Counted from the stretch's first letter, positions 9,136 through 17,665 are shown. The stretch is DNA of 64,000 nucleotides from Paenibacillus polygoni (GCF_030263935.1 NZ_CP127162.1:2675501-2739500); one strand, 5' to 3'. Made by a program: numbers and translations. Notes: generated by a model not told the origin, from the letters alone.

Positions 9136-9717
9136 ATGCGTAAGAAAAAAACTTGGATCATCCTTCTAGCTTGTCTTGTTGTGCTTTTCTTCGGTGGAAA
9201 GTGGGCATATAATACCGTAATTCATACGGCTGCAAATCAAATATCAGCAGAACTAGCTAAGCCGGAAGTAGAACAAGCAATTAATCAATTGAAAGAAGAG
9301 TATTTAACAGGTGACTCCAAAAATCTAACAAACGATTTAAAAAATATAGCAAATGAAAACAAAGATATAATTCAAGATGAGATTAAAGACTTAACCAAAA
9401 ATGATAGTTCAGATATAACTAAAAACACAACCGATTCAACAAAAAACACAAACAATTCAACAAACAATAGTGCGAAAGATAACACAGTAGAACCCTCCTC
9501 TAAAGATAATAAAGAGGACAAAGAGGATACGGTGTTTAAAAATCAAGATGAGGCTTTAAAATTCGTCGTTAGCCGAGTATCCGTATCCGATCTAAAAAAT
9601 GTCAAGGAAATCGCATCTGAAGGGCTTACCGAAGAAAACAAACAGAAACTACAAAAAATGGCGCTAGAGAATTTCACAGTTGAAGAAATTGAAGCTGTGC
9701 TTCAAGCGTTACAATAA
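9136..9717 (+). CDS. Membrane-anchored protein with low-complexity Asn/Thr/Lys linker
   Basis: A 193-residue protein. A basic head (MRKKK) and a single hydrophobic helix (about residues 6-24) anchor it, probably with the rest outside the cell. Residues about 35-85 are charged and helical. Residues 85-135 are a low-complexity stretch of DSTKNTNNST type. The last 55 residues form a compact-looking helical segment (ALKFVVSRVSVSDLKN to VEEIEAVLQAL). The start follows AAGGAGAGG. No family is recognised; the layout resembles exported proteins with a flexible wall-spanning linker and a small C-terminal domain. Confidence 0.75.
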   Translation: MRKKKTWIILLACLVVLFFGGKWAYNTVIHTAANQISAELAKPEVEQAINQLKEEYLTGDSKNLTNDLKNIANENKDIIQDEIKDLTKNDSSDITKNTTDSTKNTNNSTNNSAKDNTVEPSSKDNKEDKEDTVFKNQDEALKFVVSRVSVSDLKNVKEIASEGLTEENKQKLQKMALENFTVEEIEAVLQALQ

Positions 9718-9780
9718 AAGTTCATATCTTTCGTACAAGAATGCGATACGACCCCAATCTTTAGACTAAAATGAGCAGAT

Positions 9781-9817
9781 AAAAAGCAACCACACCTTAA
9801 TAAAGTGGTTGCTTTTT
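9781..9817. terminator. Bidirectional terminator between convergent genes
   Basis: A perfect 13-bp stem (AAAAAGCAACCAC / GTGGTTGCTTTTT) with an 11-base loop. The A/T arms supply a U-tract in both directions, serving the plus-strand membrane protein gene and the minus-strand acetyltransferase gene. Confidence 0.9.
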
Positions 9818-9859
9818 ACGTTTTCTTTTATAGCTTTATTGTAAGATATTTACATGTTA

Positions 9860-10645
9860 CTAAACGGACTTCACTAATATGTACTCACGATCCAAGGGGT
9901 TATTATCTGAGAATAAATCCGGATTTACTTCAAGCATTTCTGTGATGATGCTCGCAGTCTTAGCTGCATCACATACCCTGACAGTGGCATCTCCAAGCTG
10001 TCCTTTAACCATCGCACCGTTATCTTCAAGAACCTCATCTACTTTCCAAAAATGTTCTGACCACGATAACCCGCAATGTCTGCGGGACGGTACAGAAATT
10101 TCGGTTCCACCAGGTAAAACGGTATAAAGCATCTCATGGGCATCCGTTAATCTGCCTGGTATGTCCACCCACTCTTCCACTCCATGAATAAAAGTATTAC
10201 GCTTTAAATCGACCCCAACTAATAATATGGTCGCTTGTCGGTCAAGTAATTTCCCCCAGGCAGAACCTCTCGCACAGGGAGTATCAAAACGATGATCGTC
10301 CTTAGTGAATTCTATAGCGTCCTGACCTAATGCTGCCACCGAATGAGTGGGATGAAACGACCGCACGACATCTTGCCGTTTACGAAAAAGCTCAGGCAGG
10401 ATTCCAACGCAGGAAGGTGAATCTTCTACATTAAATCTTGGGTTATCACCATTTATGTAAGACCATGTATGGGTAGGCAATACCAACAGACCGTCCTTCA
10501 TATACTCTGTAAATGCATCCAAAACGGTGTCCGCACCGCCTTCGACTTGACCCATACTTTTCATTGATGAATGTATCAACAACGTACCTTCCCTATCAAT
10601 ATTCAACTGTTCTAATTGTTTCATTAAACTTTCTATCGTGTGCAT
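9860..10645 (-). CDS. AAC(3)-family aminoglycoside N-acetyltransferase-like protein
   Basis: A 261-residue member of the antibiotic N-acetyltransferase (AAC(3)) family, which moves acetyl from acetyl-CoA to the 3-amino group of 2-deoxystreptamine drugs. Conserved parts are LLIHSSMKSMGQVEGG, LLVLPTHTWS, SFHPTHSVAALG, CARGSAWGKLL and LLVGVDLKRNTFIHGVEEW. Many chromosomal Bacillus-group members (YokD-like) have little or no proven drug activity, so resistance should not be assumed. It lies 55 bp downstream of the SGNH hydrolase gene on the same strand and may share its transcript. Confidence 0.87.
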   Translation of the reverse strand: MHTIESLMKQLEQLNIDREGTLLIHSSMKSMGQVEGGADTVLDAFTEYMKDGLLVLPTHTWSYINGDNPRFNVEDSPSCVGILPELFRKRQDVVRSFHPTHSVAALGQDAIEFTKDDHRFDTPCARGSAWGKLLDRQATILLVGVDLKRNTFIHGVEEWVDIPGRLTDAHEMLYTVLPGGTEISVPSRRHCGLSWSEHFWKVDEVLEDNGAMVKGQLGDATVRVCDAAKTASIITEMLEVNPDLFSDNNPLDREYILVKSV

Positions 10646-10700
10646 ATTTATCCCCCTCTCTGTGGACTATTATATCAAACTTGCAGGCGGTAATCTTTAC

Positions 10701-11981
10701 TTAGGACACATAACCGAAACCTAGAATGGTAAATCGCTTATTTTCCTGGTTATCTTCCATTCTAATCTCAATCGTATGCTCATCCGTTTTCTGTTCATTG
10801 TATAATAAAATCGCATTACAGTGAGTCCAATTTACCTTATGCGGATCTGCTGTCCTCACCTGTTTACCATTGACCCAAATACTTGCAGTTCCAAAATCCT
10901 CATTTCCCGAGTCTTTAAAAACCAAGATGAGCCGTTTGCTTCGCAAGGTCATTTTAAAATAGTGTTTGTCTGATGTGCCTGTATGCATCCAATTATTAGG
11001 AAATAATGGGGTGCCAAATGAGTGATCATCCATCTCTGCCTTCTGCAGATCAGTATCTGCCTCCTGAAAGCCACCTTCATCAATTACAGCAATACGGTCA
11101 CCGTTCAGGCGATCCAGCAGTTTAATATCTACAAAATCATTTCCGATCAGCGGCGGCTTCCCACTCGCATCATCTTCTATGTCAGGTGAAGATTGGTCAA
11201 CCTCTTCAAATAACTTTCCAAGACAATCGCTCATAATCTGATGTCCTGCATTGGTTGGGTGATAAATATCGTAAAAAAACTCTTTTTTAGAAATAACGTT
11301 TCCTTGTTCCTTGGTCCACTGAAATTGATCTACTACGGCATCCTTCACACTGACCATAGGCAGCTCATAATGCCAGCCGACTGGAGCGAGCCGATCTTGA
11401 AGATTCCAATCACTCTCAAACACGCTGAACAATAGGATGACCGCCGGCTTGTTTTCTGCACCAAGTGCTTTAAGGACAAGACTCTCGTAACAATTCCCTT
11501 TTGTCTCATCGTCAGCATCATTCACAGCAAATTCTATGACCACGATATCCGGCTCGGCTGCACCATCTCTCAGCACATCTCGTTCATAACGAACAATCCC
11601 AAGCTCTGAGGGTGTCCCCCCCACACCTGCTTTAATCAAGCGTACGGAGCTTCCATCTTCTCCAGCGAACATACGCTTAAATAGATCATATGACCGGTAA
11701 GCATAACAATTAAGATGAAGCGGTACTGCACCCGCCCCGTGAGTAATTGAACCTCCAATGAAAGCCACTGTGACAAGCTCGCCACGTTTTGCTTTCTCAA
11801 TTGCCTTTTTCAGTCTGTAATTATTCCCTTTGGATAAAAGCGACTTATCAATCATATTACGATAGGCTTGCGATTCAAAATCAATTGCAGGCTCATCCAA
11901 AGGTAAAGGAACTTGAGAGGGATCGCGGGGTGCTGTCGGACCCTTCGCTTCATTCATTGAATCCGGTGCAGAGTTAGACAT
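10701..11981 (-). CDS. SGNH/GDSL-family hydrolase, probable carbohydrate esterase
   Basis: A 426-residue cytoplasmic-looking protein with no signal peptide. SGNH blocks are visible: AFIGGSITHGAGA (nucleophile Ser, about residue 78), a Gly-rich GVGGTPSELG, IEFAVNDAD (the Asn block), and DIYHPTNAGH (Asp-His). The C-terminal ~140 residues (from about DIKLLDRLNGDRIAVIDEGG) look like a beta-sandwich accessory domain. Such enzymes often remove acetyl or other acyl groups from plant polysaccharides. That fits the divergent GH5 gene, with which it shares the 360-bp promoter region. Substrate unproven. Confidence 0.85.
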   Translation of the reverse strand: MSNSAPDSMNEAKGPTAPRDPSQVPLPLDEPAIDFESQAYRNMIDKSLLSKGNNYRLKKAIEKAKRGELVTVAFIGGSITHGAGAVPLHLNCYAYRSYDLFKRMFAGEDGSSVRLIKAGVGGTPSELGIVRYERDVLRDGAAEPDIVVIEFAVNDADDETKGNCYESLVLKALGAENKPAVILLFSVFESDWNLQDRLAPVGWHYELPMVSVKDAVVDQFQWTKEQGNVISKKEFFYDIYHPTNAGHQIMSDCLGKLFEEVDQSSPDIEDDASGKPPLIGNDFVDIKLLDRLNGDRIAVIDEGGFQEADTDLQKAEMDDHSFGTPLFPNNWMHTGTSDKHYFKMTLRSKRLILVFKDSGNEDFGTASIWVNGKQVRTADPHKVNWTHCNAILLYNEQKTDEHTIEIRMEDNQENKRFTILGFGYVS

Positions 11982-12100
11982 GTATCATCATCCTTTCGAT
12001 TGCGTCTTATTAGGAATCTTCTAAGTAATCATAAAGGTTTTGGGTGTGCCGGTTTAAGAGTTTATCCCATCATTGTATCTTTAATTTTCAGTTGCGCCTA

Positions 12101-12154
12101 CCTGTCAATAATGGTTTGAATCATGAAACTACCACACATCAATATTTTGACAGG
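12101..12154. promoter_or_regulatory. Divergent promoter region with mirrored TTGACAGG boxes
   Basis: The 359-bp gap between the SGNH hydrolase and GH5 genes contains CCTGTCAA at 12101-12108 and TTGACAGG at 12147-12154, an exact inverted repeat 38 bases apart. Each arm holds a TTGACA -35 hexamer pointing to its own gene. The plus-strand one has -10 TAAGAT at 12171-12176 (18-bp spacing). The shared GG flanks may mean a common regulator, or be chance. Nothing else coding is seen in the gap. Confidence 0.5.
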
Positions 12155-12189
12155 TTGTTATCTTCTCTACTAAGATTGTACACTCCTAT

Positions 12190-12203
12190 TGTAAGCGCAT
12201 ACA
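12190..12203 (+). promoter_or_regulatory. cre-like site (CcpA) at the GH5 promoter
   Basis: TGTAAGCGCATACA matches the catabolite-response consensus TGWAANCGNTNWCA at all but one position. It begins 14 bp after the -10 box TAAGAT, the usual repressing position just downstream of the transcription start. Confidence 0.65.
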
Positions 12204-12340
12204 ATATTGGGTTATCTAGTTGCTTTGAACTTCATATCTGCACTGGATACTCATAGAAATGGAGGTGATTTTCCTTTTATCCAGCAGCCATAGTCACACA
12301 TACTTGGAACGCAAAAAATCAAGAAGGAGTTGACTGATTA

Positions 12341-14044
12341 ATGCAGAGGAGAAGTATGATCTGGACAGTAAAATGCCTGCTCGTGGTAACCCTTATGATC
12401 CCCTTATTGCTGAACGGACAGACGGCAAATGCATGGGAAGGTGTGCCTGCACCAAAGCTTCACGTTAGTGGAAACCAGCTGGTAAACAGCAGCGGCCAAA
12501 CCGTTATATTAAATGGATGGCATCAACCAGGGGGCTCCTACTGGACTTACCAGGCTAGTAATTACTATTTAGATCGTAACGGCGGTAACCGACATGCAGC
12601 AATTTTGGAATATTTAAAGGATATTACGAATACGTTTACCGACACTTCTCCGAAATATGGAAACAGCCATGGATGGTATATGAATCAGGTTCGCCTATTT
12701 ATCGACAGAGAGGACATGGGCGATGTTGCAGCAGGCACATACAATTTTGCTGGTGCACAAGCTTTTACGCAAAACGTCCTTATTCCTTATATTGAATATG
12801 CCAAGACTAGAGGCGTTTATGTAACCATTGGACTTGATTTTACACTAAAAGACAATCAAGCCACCACAAAAGCAAATCTTGATAAGTTCAATCAAATCTG
12901 GGGCTATCTCGCATCCCAGCCGAAGATTAAGAGCGCAGATAACGTGATGTTTGAACTCGTTAATGAACCGGTTCTGTCTTATGCTAATGGAAAGTGGGGA
13001 GGTCATCCAGGCCAGTCTGATTTTGTAGATCACTGGCGTGCACTTAATGATTTCCAGAACTCCATGATCTCAACGATACGAAGCAAAGGTGCAGATAATG
13101 TGATTTGGGCAGCAGGATTAGGCTGGGATCAGTACTATCAACTGTGCGCATCTCACCCGCTAACCGATCCGCTGAACAACATCGGCTATTCTGTCCATTG
13201 GTATCCAGGTTACGGTGCTAAAGATGACTATTCCATTTTGCAGCAACAATGGGATACCAATATCAAGCCTTGTGCTGATAAATATCCTATTAACATTACA
13301 GAAACAACTTGGTTCAAAACACTTCCTGGAGACTCTTCCTATTGGGAGTTGTTTAATGGTTCCAATGAAGGTTTTGGCAAAAACACAAAAGCGATCTTCA
13401 CGACTGCAGGCAATGTCAGTATTGCCGTTCATATGAATGGATTTTTGCTTGGTACAGGCCCAAGAAGTACTTTTGCGGACCCAACGGCCGGTTTGTTGTA
13501 TGACGGAAATACTTCTCGGGATGGCATGGCTCGTTTCATTTTCGAATGGTATTATGAGCGTGCGCAGATGAACCCGTGGAATGGGATCTGGAACGGAATA
13601 ACATCCGGCAACACCTATAAACTAATCAATCGAGCTTCCGGTAAAGCCATTGACGTGCCGGGAGGTCAGAATACAAATGGACTACAGCTTCAGCAGTGGC
13701 CTGATAATAATGCAACAGCTCAGCGCTGGGTGGTTCAGGACCTAGGCACTTACAACAATTTTTACAAACTTAGCAGTGTAAGTTCATCTGACAAAAAAGT
13801 CATGGATGTACGAAACGGAACGAAAAACAACGGGGAACCCATTCAGTTATGGGAGGACTTAGGCAATACCGCGCAACAGTTCAGATTAATTAAGCTAAGC
13901 AGCGGGTATTGGAGCATCCTTAATATGAATAGCAATAAGGCTGTAGAAGTAGCTGGTTCCTCAACGGCTGACGGGGCGAAGCTGCAGCAAAACCTATACC
14001 GCGGCAATCTTAATCAACAATGGCAATTAGTCAAAGTGGATTAA
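12341..14044 (+). CDS. Secreted GH5 glycoside hydrolase with C-terminal ricin-type lectin (CBM13) domain
   Basis: A 567-residue exported enzyme. The signal peptide runs to about residue 31 (LNGQTANA/WE). The GH5 (beta/alpha)8 catalytic domain covers about 35-410, with the acid/base Glu in MFELVNEPVL, HWYPGYG, and the probable nucleophile in INITETTWF. Residues about 425-567 form a beta-trefoil with three repeats of the ricin type (YKLINRASGKAID... LQLQQW; GEPIQLW; AKLQQNLY... NQQWQLV), for sugar binding. GH5 enzymes cut beta-1,4-glucans, mannans or xyloglucan; the subfamily is not settled here. Promoter, cre site and terminator are all present, so it is a single-gene unit. Confidence 0.9.
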   Translation: MQRRSMIWTVKCLLVVTLMIPLLLNGQTANAWEGVPAPKLHVSGNQLVNSSGQTVILNGWHQPGGSYWTYQASNYYLDRNGGNRHAAILEYLKDITNTFTDTSPKYGNSHGWYMNQVRLFIDREDMGDVAAGTYNFAGAQAFTQNVLIPYIEYAKTRGVYVTIGLDFTLKDNQATTKANLDKFNQIWGYLASQPKIKSADNVMFELVNEPVLSYANGKWGGHPGQSDFVDHWRALNDFQNSMISTIRSKGADNVIWAAGLGWDQYYQLCASHPLTDPLNNIGYSVHWYPGYGAKDDYSILQQQWDTNIKPCADKYPINITETTWFKTLPGDSSYWELFNGSNEGFGKNTKAIFTTAGNVSIAVHMNGFLLGTGPRSTFADPTAGLLYDGNTSRDGMARFIFEWYYERAQMNPWNGIWNGITSGNTYKLINRASGKAIDVPGGQNTNGLQLQQWPDNNATAQRWVVQDLGTYNNFYKLSSVSSSDKKVMDVRNGTKNNGEPIQLWEDLGNTAQQFRLIKLSSGYWSILNMNSNKAVEVAGSSTADGAKLQQNLYRGNLNQQWQLVKVD

Positions 14045-14100
14045 GGAAATGATTGAATTGAAAAGATCACACAATAAAATACGAAAATAAATGTAAAGAA

Positions 14101-14132
14101 AATAACCGGAACTGAACCCAGTTCCGGTTATT
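14101..14132 (+). terminator. Terminator of the GH5 gene
   Basis: A perfect 14-bp stem (AATAACCGGAACTG / CAGTTCCGGTTATT) with an AACC loop, followed by TTTCTATTTT, about 57 bp after the GH5 stop. Confidence 0.92.
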
Positions 14133-14140
14133 TTTCTATT

Positions 14141-14305
14141 TTATCTAATAGGCTTTTTGCGCACCCATTCGTGAAATAAACAAACACTGTAACTCTCACA
14201 TATATTTTTTAACATCCAAGCTCTATAGAATTCTTGTGGGATACCCGTCAGTTTAGAACCAGAGTAGAAACAGTCAAGCGCAGTTTCTTTATTAGGGAAA
14301 GACAT
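14141..14305 (-). CDS. Small unknown protein, possibly the 3' part of a broken gene
   Basis: A 54-residue minus-strand frame: starts MSFPNKETALDCF, contains SGSKLTGIPQEFYRAW and ends HEWVRKKPIR. It has an ordinary amino-acid mix and looks coding. No good ribosome site precedes the ATG. The upstream fragment (14318-14557) is in the same reading frame, separated only by one TAA and four codons, so both may be pieces of one gene interrupted by a stop. Family not recognised. The apparent plus-strand frame through 14234-14443 is its antisense shadow. Confidence 0.45.
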   Translation of the reverse strand: MSFPNKETALDCFYSGSKLTGIPQEFYRAWMLKNICESYSVCLFHEWVRKKPIR

Positions 14306-14317
14306 TTTTGTAGTACA

Positions 14318-14557
14318 TTATATCAACTTAAAAGATTCAGGATATCCCGCCATGTATGTAATCATTTCTTCGTTGATTTCCCATTTAAACGCGGCACTCA
14401 AAACGGGATCATGAAAAAAAGATTCTACTATAATACGGTTTAAGTCGGTGTTATATATGACAGAACTGGTTTCATTATTCTGCTGTAAGTTTATAATTAT
14501 TTCCTTGGTTGCAAAGTTAATCTGTTGAAAACAGATTTCTTTTCTGTCAGGAAATCT
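14318..14557 (-). pseudogene. Coding remnant without a start codon
   Basis: A minus-strand frame of about 78 codons ending ITYMAGYPESFKLI and TAA. It includes FPDRKEICFQQINFATK, LNRIIVESFFHDPVLS and AAFKWEINEEM, which look like genuine globular protein. No ATG, GTG or TTG lies in frame before the core, and the frame runs back into a terminator hairpin. With the in-frame ORF at 14141-14305 it suggests a decayed gene of at least 130 codons that has lost its 5' end. Identity unknown. Confidence 0.4.
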
Positions 14558-14592
14558 AGTGGTAAATAAAATTTGATAAGAGCGTAAGAAAA

Positions 14593-14620
14593 AACAGTAG
14601 CCGGATACTTGACTACTGTT
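14593..14620 (-). terminator. Terminator downstream of the 141-residue protein gene
   Basis: An 8-bp stem AACAGTAG / CTACTGTT with a 12-base loop; the minus strand continues TTTTCTTACG. It is about 110 bp beyond the stop at 14730. Between it and the stop nothing recognisable is seen. Confidence 0.65.
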
Positions 14621-14729
14621 GCATTATTTAATTTATTGAGTTAGCATCACTGGTTAGTTTCATATTGTTTCATTCGAGTAAACTTAAATCCTAAGTTAAC
14701 TTTACTTCTTATTCTCTTTATCCTAGATT

Positions 14730-15155
14730 TTAGAAGCTACTAATTATTACGTTCCTGTATAAATGACCTTCTGGGAGATACAGAGGGGAATCAGGCTCAT
14801 CCTGAAAGGCACCATGTATTTTATTCTCGCCTTCATTAGCGACAACAACAGATATGCTTTCATCTTCTCTATTTTTAATCCAATCCCCCACCTTTAAAAT
14901 GGACAAATTCGGGTCGGTGATAGCTACATTTATATTCTCCTCTGTCCAAGTTAAACCTTGGTCTCTGCTAATCGTACAAAGTTCGAAACGCGGCTTGTGT
15001 CGATGTTCTTTTAGAAAAGAGAATAAAGCTTCCCCAAAGATCCTCCCGACTTCAATGTCGTTCAGTTCGTTAACAAGACTACTGTTTCGTAACTTTGCAG
15101 CAGCCCTGCGTTTTATTCTCCGTGCTTTTCGCTTATCTACTTTGTGTATACTCAT
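14730..15155 (-). CDS. Unknown protein with an Asp-box motif
   Basis: A 141-residue protein. The first 25 residues are strongly basic (DKRKARRIKRRAAAKLR). Then comes a short acidic helix region, and residues about 60-141 look like a small beta domain. It contains SRDQGLTW, an exact match to the Asp-box pattern SxDxGxTW found in sialidase-type and other beta-propeller blades, but only once. No signal peptide. It is the last of three small genes in one direction (16031 to 14730). No family is recognised. Confidence 0.65.
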   Translation of the reverse strand: MSIHKVDKRKARRIKRRAAAKLRNSSLVNELNDIEVGRIFGEALFSFLKEHRHKPRFELCTISRDQGLTWTEENINVAITDPNLSILKVGDWIKNREDESISVVVANEGENKIHGAFQDEPDSPLYLPEGHLYRNVIISSF

Positions 15156-15286
15156 TGTTGGCTAAGCTCCTCTAAAGAATTCAAGTAATCAATACTAATT
15201 TTCTACAATTTGAATCCCTCTATGTTCATTAATAACTATGAATTAATACGCGTAATATTTGTATTAGTTGTGATCTTCAACACCAA

Positions 15287-15595
15287 TTAAAAAGATATTG
15301 TTGCTTCAGGCACGATATCACCTGTATTTTTGACCCTAACTGCAACTTTATCATTATACTTGTCAATATTAAGCCAGCCGATAAAGTCATCTGGACCATA
15401 GACATTTACATAATCAGCAAATGATATCTTTCCATCACTTTCCACCAACTCTGTATATATTCTAAATGGGTGATTTCCTTCGATCGTACTCATCCAGCTA
15501 TCAAACTCATGTTGTAACTCCTCTAAATTAGTACCAATCTCTTCGATTACATTATAATAAAACGGATCCTCATGTATCATAATCGCAATAATCAT
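15287..15595 (-). CDS. Unknown acidic small protein
   Basis: About 102 residues when started at ATG 15595, which is 8 bases after GAGGTGA; a GTG at 15607 would overlap the ribosome site itself. It begins MIIAIMIHED, carries EEIGTNLEELQHEFDSWM and ends in a beta-like segment with DDFIGWLNIDKYNDKVAVRV. The upstream gene stops about 14 bases before this start, so the two are almost certainly co-translated. No family recognised; size, pairing and acidity would suit an immunity or accessory protein, but there is no direct support. Confidence 0.6.
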   Translation of the reverse strand: MIIAIMIHEDPFYYNVIEEIGTNLEELQHEFDSWMSTIEGNHPFRIYTELVESDGKISFADYVNVYGPDDFIGWLNIDKYNDKVAVRVKNTGDIVPEATISF

Positions 15596-15608
15596 AATAA
15601 GAATCACC

Positions 15609-16031
15609 TCAAGTCAGTTTTAGGATTTTCATACCCTCAATTAATCCGGGAGCCAGGGTTACTCGGTGAAAAAAGAAGTCCATTAACTCTTCATACGAAA
15701 GCAGTGCGATATACCTACTATGCTTATTTAGAAGTTCTTCCTCATTCTCTTTAATGTCAATTACAATCATTTCTACCGTGTTATTATAAAAATGATGTCT
15801 TTCCCCTCTTTCATGATTTCCAATGGAAGCTACCGCATAAATAGTTTTCAAATCTTGAAGATCACAATTCGAAAGAACTTGTTCTAGCATCGATTTTATG
15901 GTTGCAACATTTATCTTCCGCTGAGCATCAGCACTTTGTTCTTTTGAAAATAAGACTTCTGATTGTCTATAAATATCAATGAGCTGGTTAATAATCCCCA
16001 CATTTTTGTGTGCGATCAGATACATTATCAT
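15609..16031 (-). CDS. Unknown small protein
   Basis: A 140-residue, mostly helical soluble protein (MIMYLIAHKN; LIDIYRQSEVLFSKEQ; TIKSMLEQVLSNCDLQDLK; TIYAVASIGNHERGERHHF; EEELLNKHSRYIALLSYEELMDFFFHRV). The start follows AAGGAGATG. It is the first gene of the pair with 15287-15595. The central YAVASIGNHERGE segment followed by a HHFYNN run is distinctive but not a motif I can name. Confidence 0.65.
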   Translation of the reverse strand: MIMYLIAHKNVGIINQLIDIYRQSEVLFSKEQSADAQRKINVATIKSMLEQVLSNCDLQDLKTIYAVASIGNHERGERHHFYNNTVEMIVIDIKENEEELLNKHSRYIALLSYEELMDFFFHRVTLAPGLIEGMKILKLT

Positions 16032-16077
16032 TTTTCATCTCCTTGCAGAAAGTTTATTCTCGTCTTGTTTCTGATCT

Positions 16078-17523
16078 TCACTTTGGTAGATTAATATAAA
16101 TGGTATTTTTATCTGACTGCCACTTGACTTCGGCTCCTAACGTTTCTGAAAGGAAGCGAAGAGGAACCATTGTCACGTAATTCACACTTATTGGTTTCAG
16201 CTCGCCCGTTAAACTCTTACCGTTCAGTTTCATTCCTTCAGAAGAAGTATTAATCTCAATCGTAATATCGTCTTTTTTCACCACACCTGTGAAGTTACCT
16301 TGGTTCCATTCAATGGTAGCGCCTAGCGGTTCGAATACTCCTCGTAGCGGTACATAGCTAATATTGTTAATAATGATCGGTGGAATAACTAGACTTAGTG
16401 TTTCTCCTTTCATGACCACGCTTATAGGAGCATTAACAGGTTTTGGTTCAGATGGCTCTCCAAGTTCCATGGTCCATTTCATAACTGTCCCGTTTTTGAG
16501 AAGTGCGTAATGACCGCTAAACTGGCTGCTTGCCAGATCCACCGCATCATTGATTCCCTTAACTTGTAAAGCTTTGTAAGAAGAGGTTTTATCCCAGTAA
16601 CTGTCCCATGTCCAGACTGTACCGTCTTTTTTAATGATGCTAAAAAAAGAGCTGCTGCCGCCGACAAGTTGACGCGCATTTTCTGTCCTCTGGACTTTTA
16701 CCGGATTCAGCAGTTCCCCCGGAGTAGGAAACTGTTTAGAGTTGTTCCATGTCCATACGGTTCCATCTGTTTGTATAGCAGCTCCTCTCTGTTGAGAAGC
16801 AGCAATTGCCGTATATTCCTTTGATCCACTTATTGCTGTTGGGTTTCTTAATTTGTCTGGGTTCGTGTCATATAGCCTCGTTCCCCATACATGTACTTTT
16901 CCTTGGTTATCCAGCATCATCGCCGATCCATTACCAGCCGAAATATCCAGACCAGAAGAAAGACCTTCAACCTTAACGGGTTTATTAGAAGGGGGATTTA
17001 CTCGATCTGTCTTTCCCCATTGCCACACTGTACCGTCCTCAAGTAGCGCCAGACTCTGATTACTTTCAGCGGCAATCGCCTTCACATTTACTAACTCTTT
17101 TATCTGTACAGGTTCTAGTGCCTTGTCATAAGATGTCATCCCAATACCAAGCTGTCCATCTTCATTTGATCCCGTTGCCCAGACTGTACCATCCTTTTTT
17201 AAGATCAGTGTATGTCTAGACCCGCTTGCAATATCTTTCGCGTTGTCGATCTTCATCTGAACAGGAGACGTAGATGGAACCGTATATCCGTTTCCGAGCA
17301 ACCCGCTATCTCGAAAACCACCCCATGCCCAGACTGTACCATCTCTTTTGATCGCATAAACTGCCCTCTCTCCTCCAGAGATCGCTACGATATCCGACAA
17401 TATCTTCTCGTTGTTACCTGATAGATCTGAAGCATAGAGGTTCGTTGGTATTAACAAAATAACCACCGCTATCAGTCCACTGAGTACTGCTGTTTTAAAA
17501 GTTCGACCCCTCATCATATCCAT
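16078..17523 (-). CDS. Secreted RCC1-repeat protein with copper-amine-oxidase-type stalk domain
   Basis: A 481-residue exported protein. Signal peptide to about residue 31 (PTNLYA/SDL). Residues about 45-350 contain six or seven RCC1-type repeats with the core KDGTVWAWG / ALLEDGTVWQWG, expected to fold as a seven-bladed beta-propeller. Residues about 375-481 are a Cu_amine_oxidN1 domain (ISYVPLRGVFEPLGATIEW and VTMVPLRFLSETLGAEVKW, a repeated pair). This combination is frequent in Paenibacillus secreted proteins; the stalk domain may bind the cell surface. Binding partner unknown. Confidence 0.9.
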   Translation of the reverse strand: MDMMRGRTFKTAVLSGLIAVVILLIPTNLYASDLSGNNEKILSDIVAISGGERAVYAIKRDGTVWAWGGFRDSGLLGNGYTVPSTSPVQMKIDNAKDIASGSRHTLILKKDGTVWATGSNEDGQLGIGMTSYDKALEPVQIKELVNVKAIAAESNQSLALLEDGTVWQWGKTDRVNPPSNKPVKVEGLSSGLDISAGNGSAMMLDNQGKVHVWGTRLYDTNPDKLRNPTAISGSKEYTAIAASQQRGAAIQTDGTVWTWNNSKQFPTPGELLNPVKVQRTENARQLVGGSSSFFSIIKKDGTVWTWDSYWDKTSSYKALQVKGINDAVDLASSQFSGHYALLKNGTVMKWTMELGEPSEPKPVNAPISVVMKGETLSLVIPPIIINNISYVPLRGVFEPLGATIEWNQGNFTGVVKKDDITIEINTSSEGMKLNGKSLTGELKPISVNYVTMVPLRFLSETLGAEVKWQSDKNTIYINLPK

Positions 17524-17551
17524 TCCCTTTCCTGTAACTTTGAGTTACCTA

Positions 17552-17665
17552 TCAGCCAAAATCTAATAAACCAATAACTAACCACCAGTATTTTGGATAA
17601 CCTAACTGCATATATACATGCTCTGCAACTTCTCTATAAAAGTTAACGGACCAGAATAAGAGAAT
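17552..17665 (-). pseudogene. Possible DoxX-like membrane-protein remnant
   Basis: In the 430-bp gap upstream of the RCC1 gene the minus strand has a 37-codon frame after a TGA: NILLFWSVNFYREVAEHV then YMQLGYPKYWWLVIGLLDFG and TGA. The pattern FxxxxEHxxxLGYPxYxxxxIGLL resembles part of DoxX-like family membrane proteins. It has no start codon and stops mid-domain, so it would be a remnant. The rest of the gap (17666-17816) shows nothing convincing. Confidence 0.25.

Noticed and set aside
9860..10645. Aminoglycoside resistance determinant
   Set aside because: Family membership is clear, but chromosomal members often lack drug activity and no mobile context is present; listed only as AAC(3)-like.
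14234..14443. Plus-strand frame of 69 codons after the GH5 gene
   Set aside because: It lies antisense to two protein-like minus-strand segments, has an unusual Phe/Arg-rich composition and no ribosome site.
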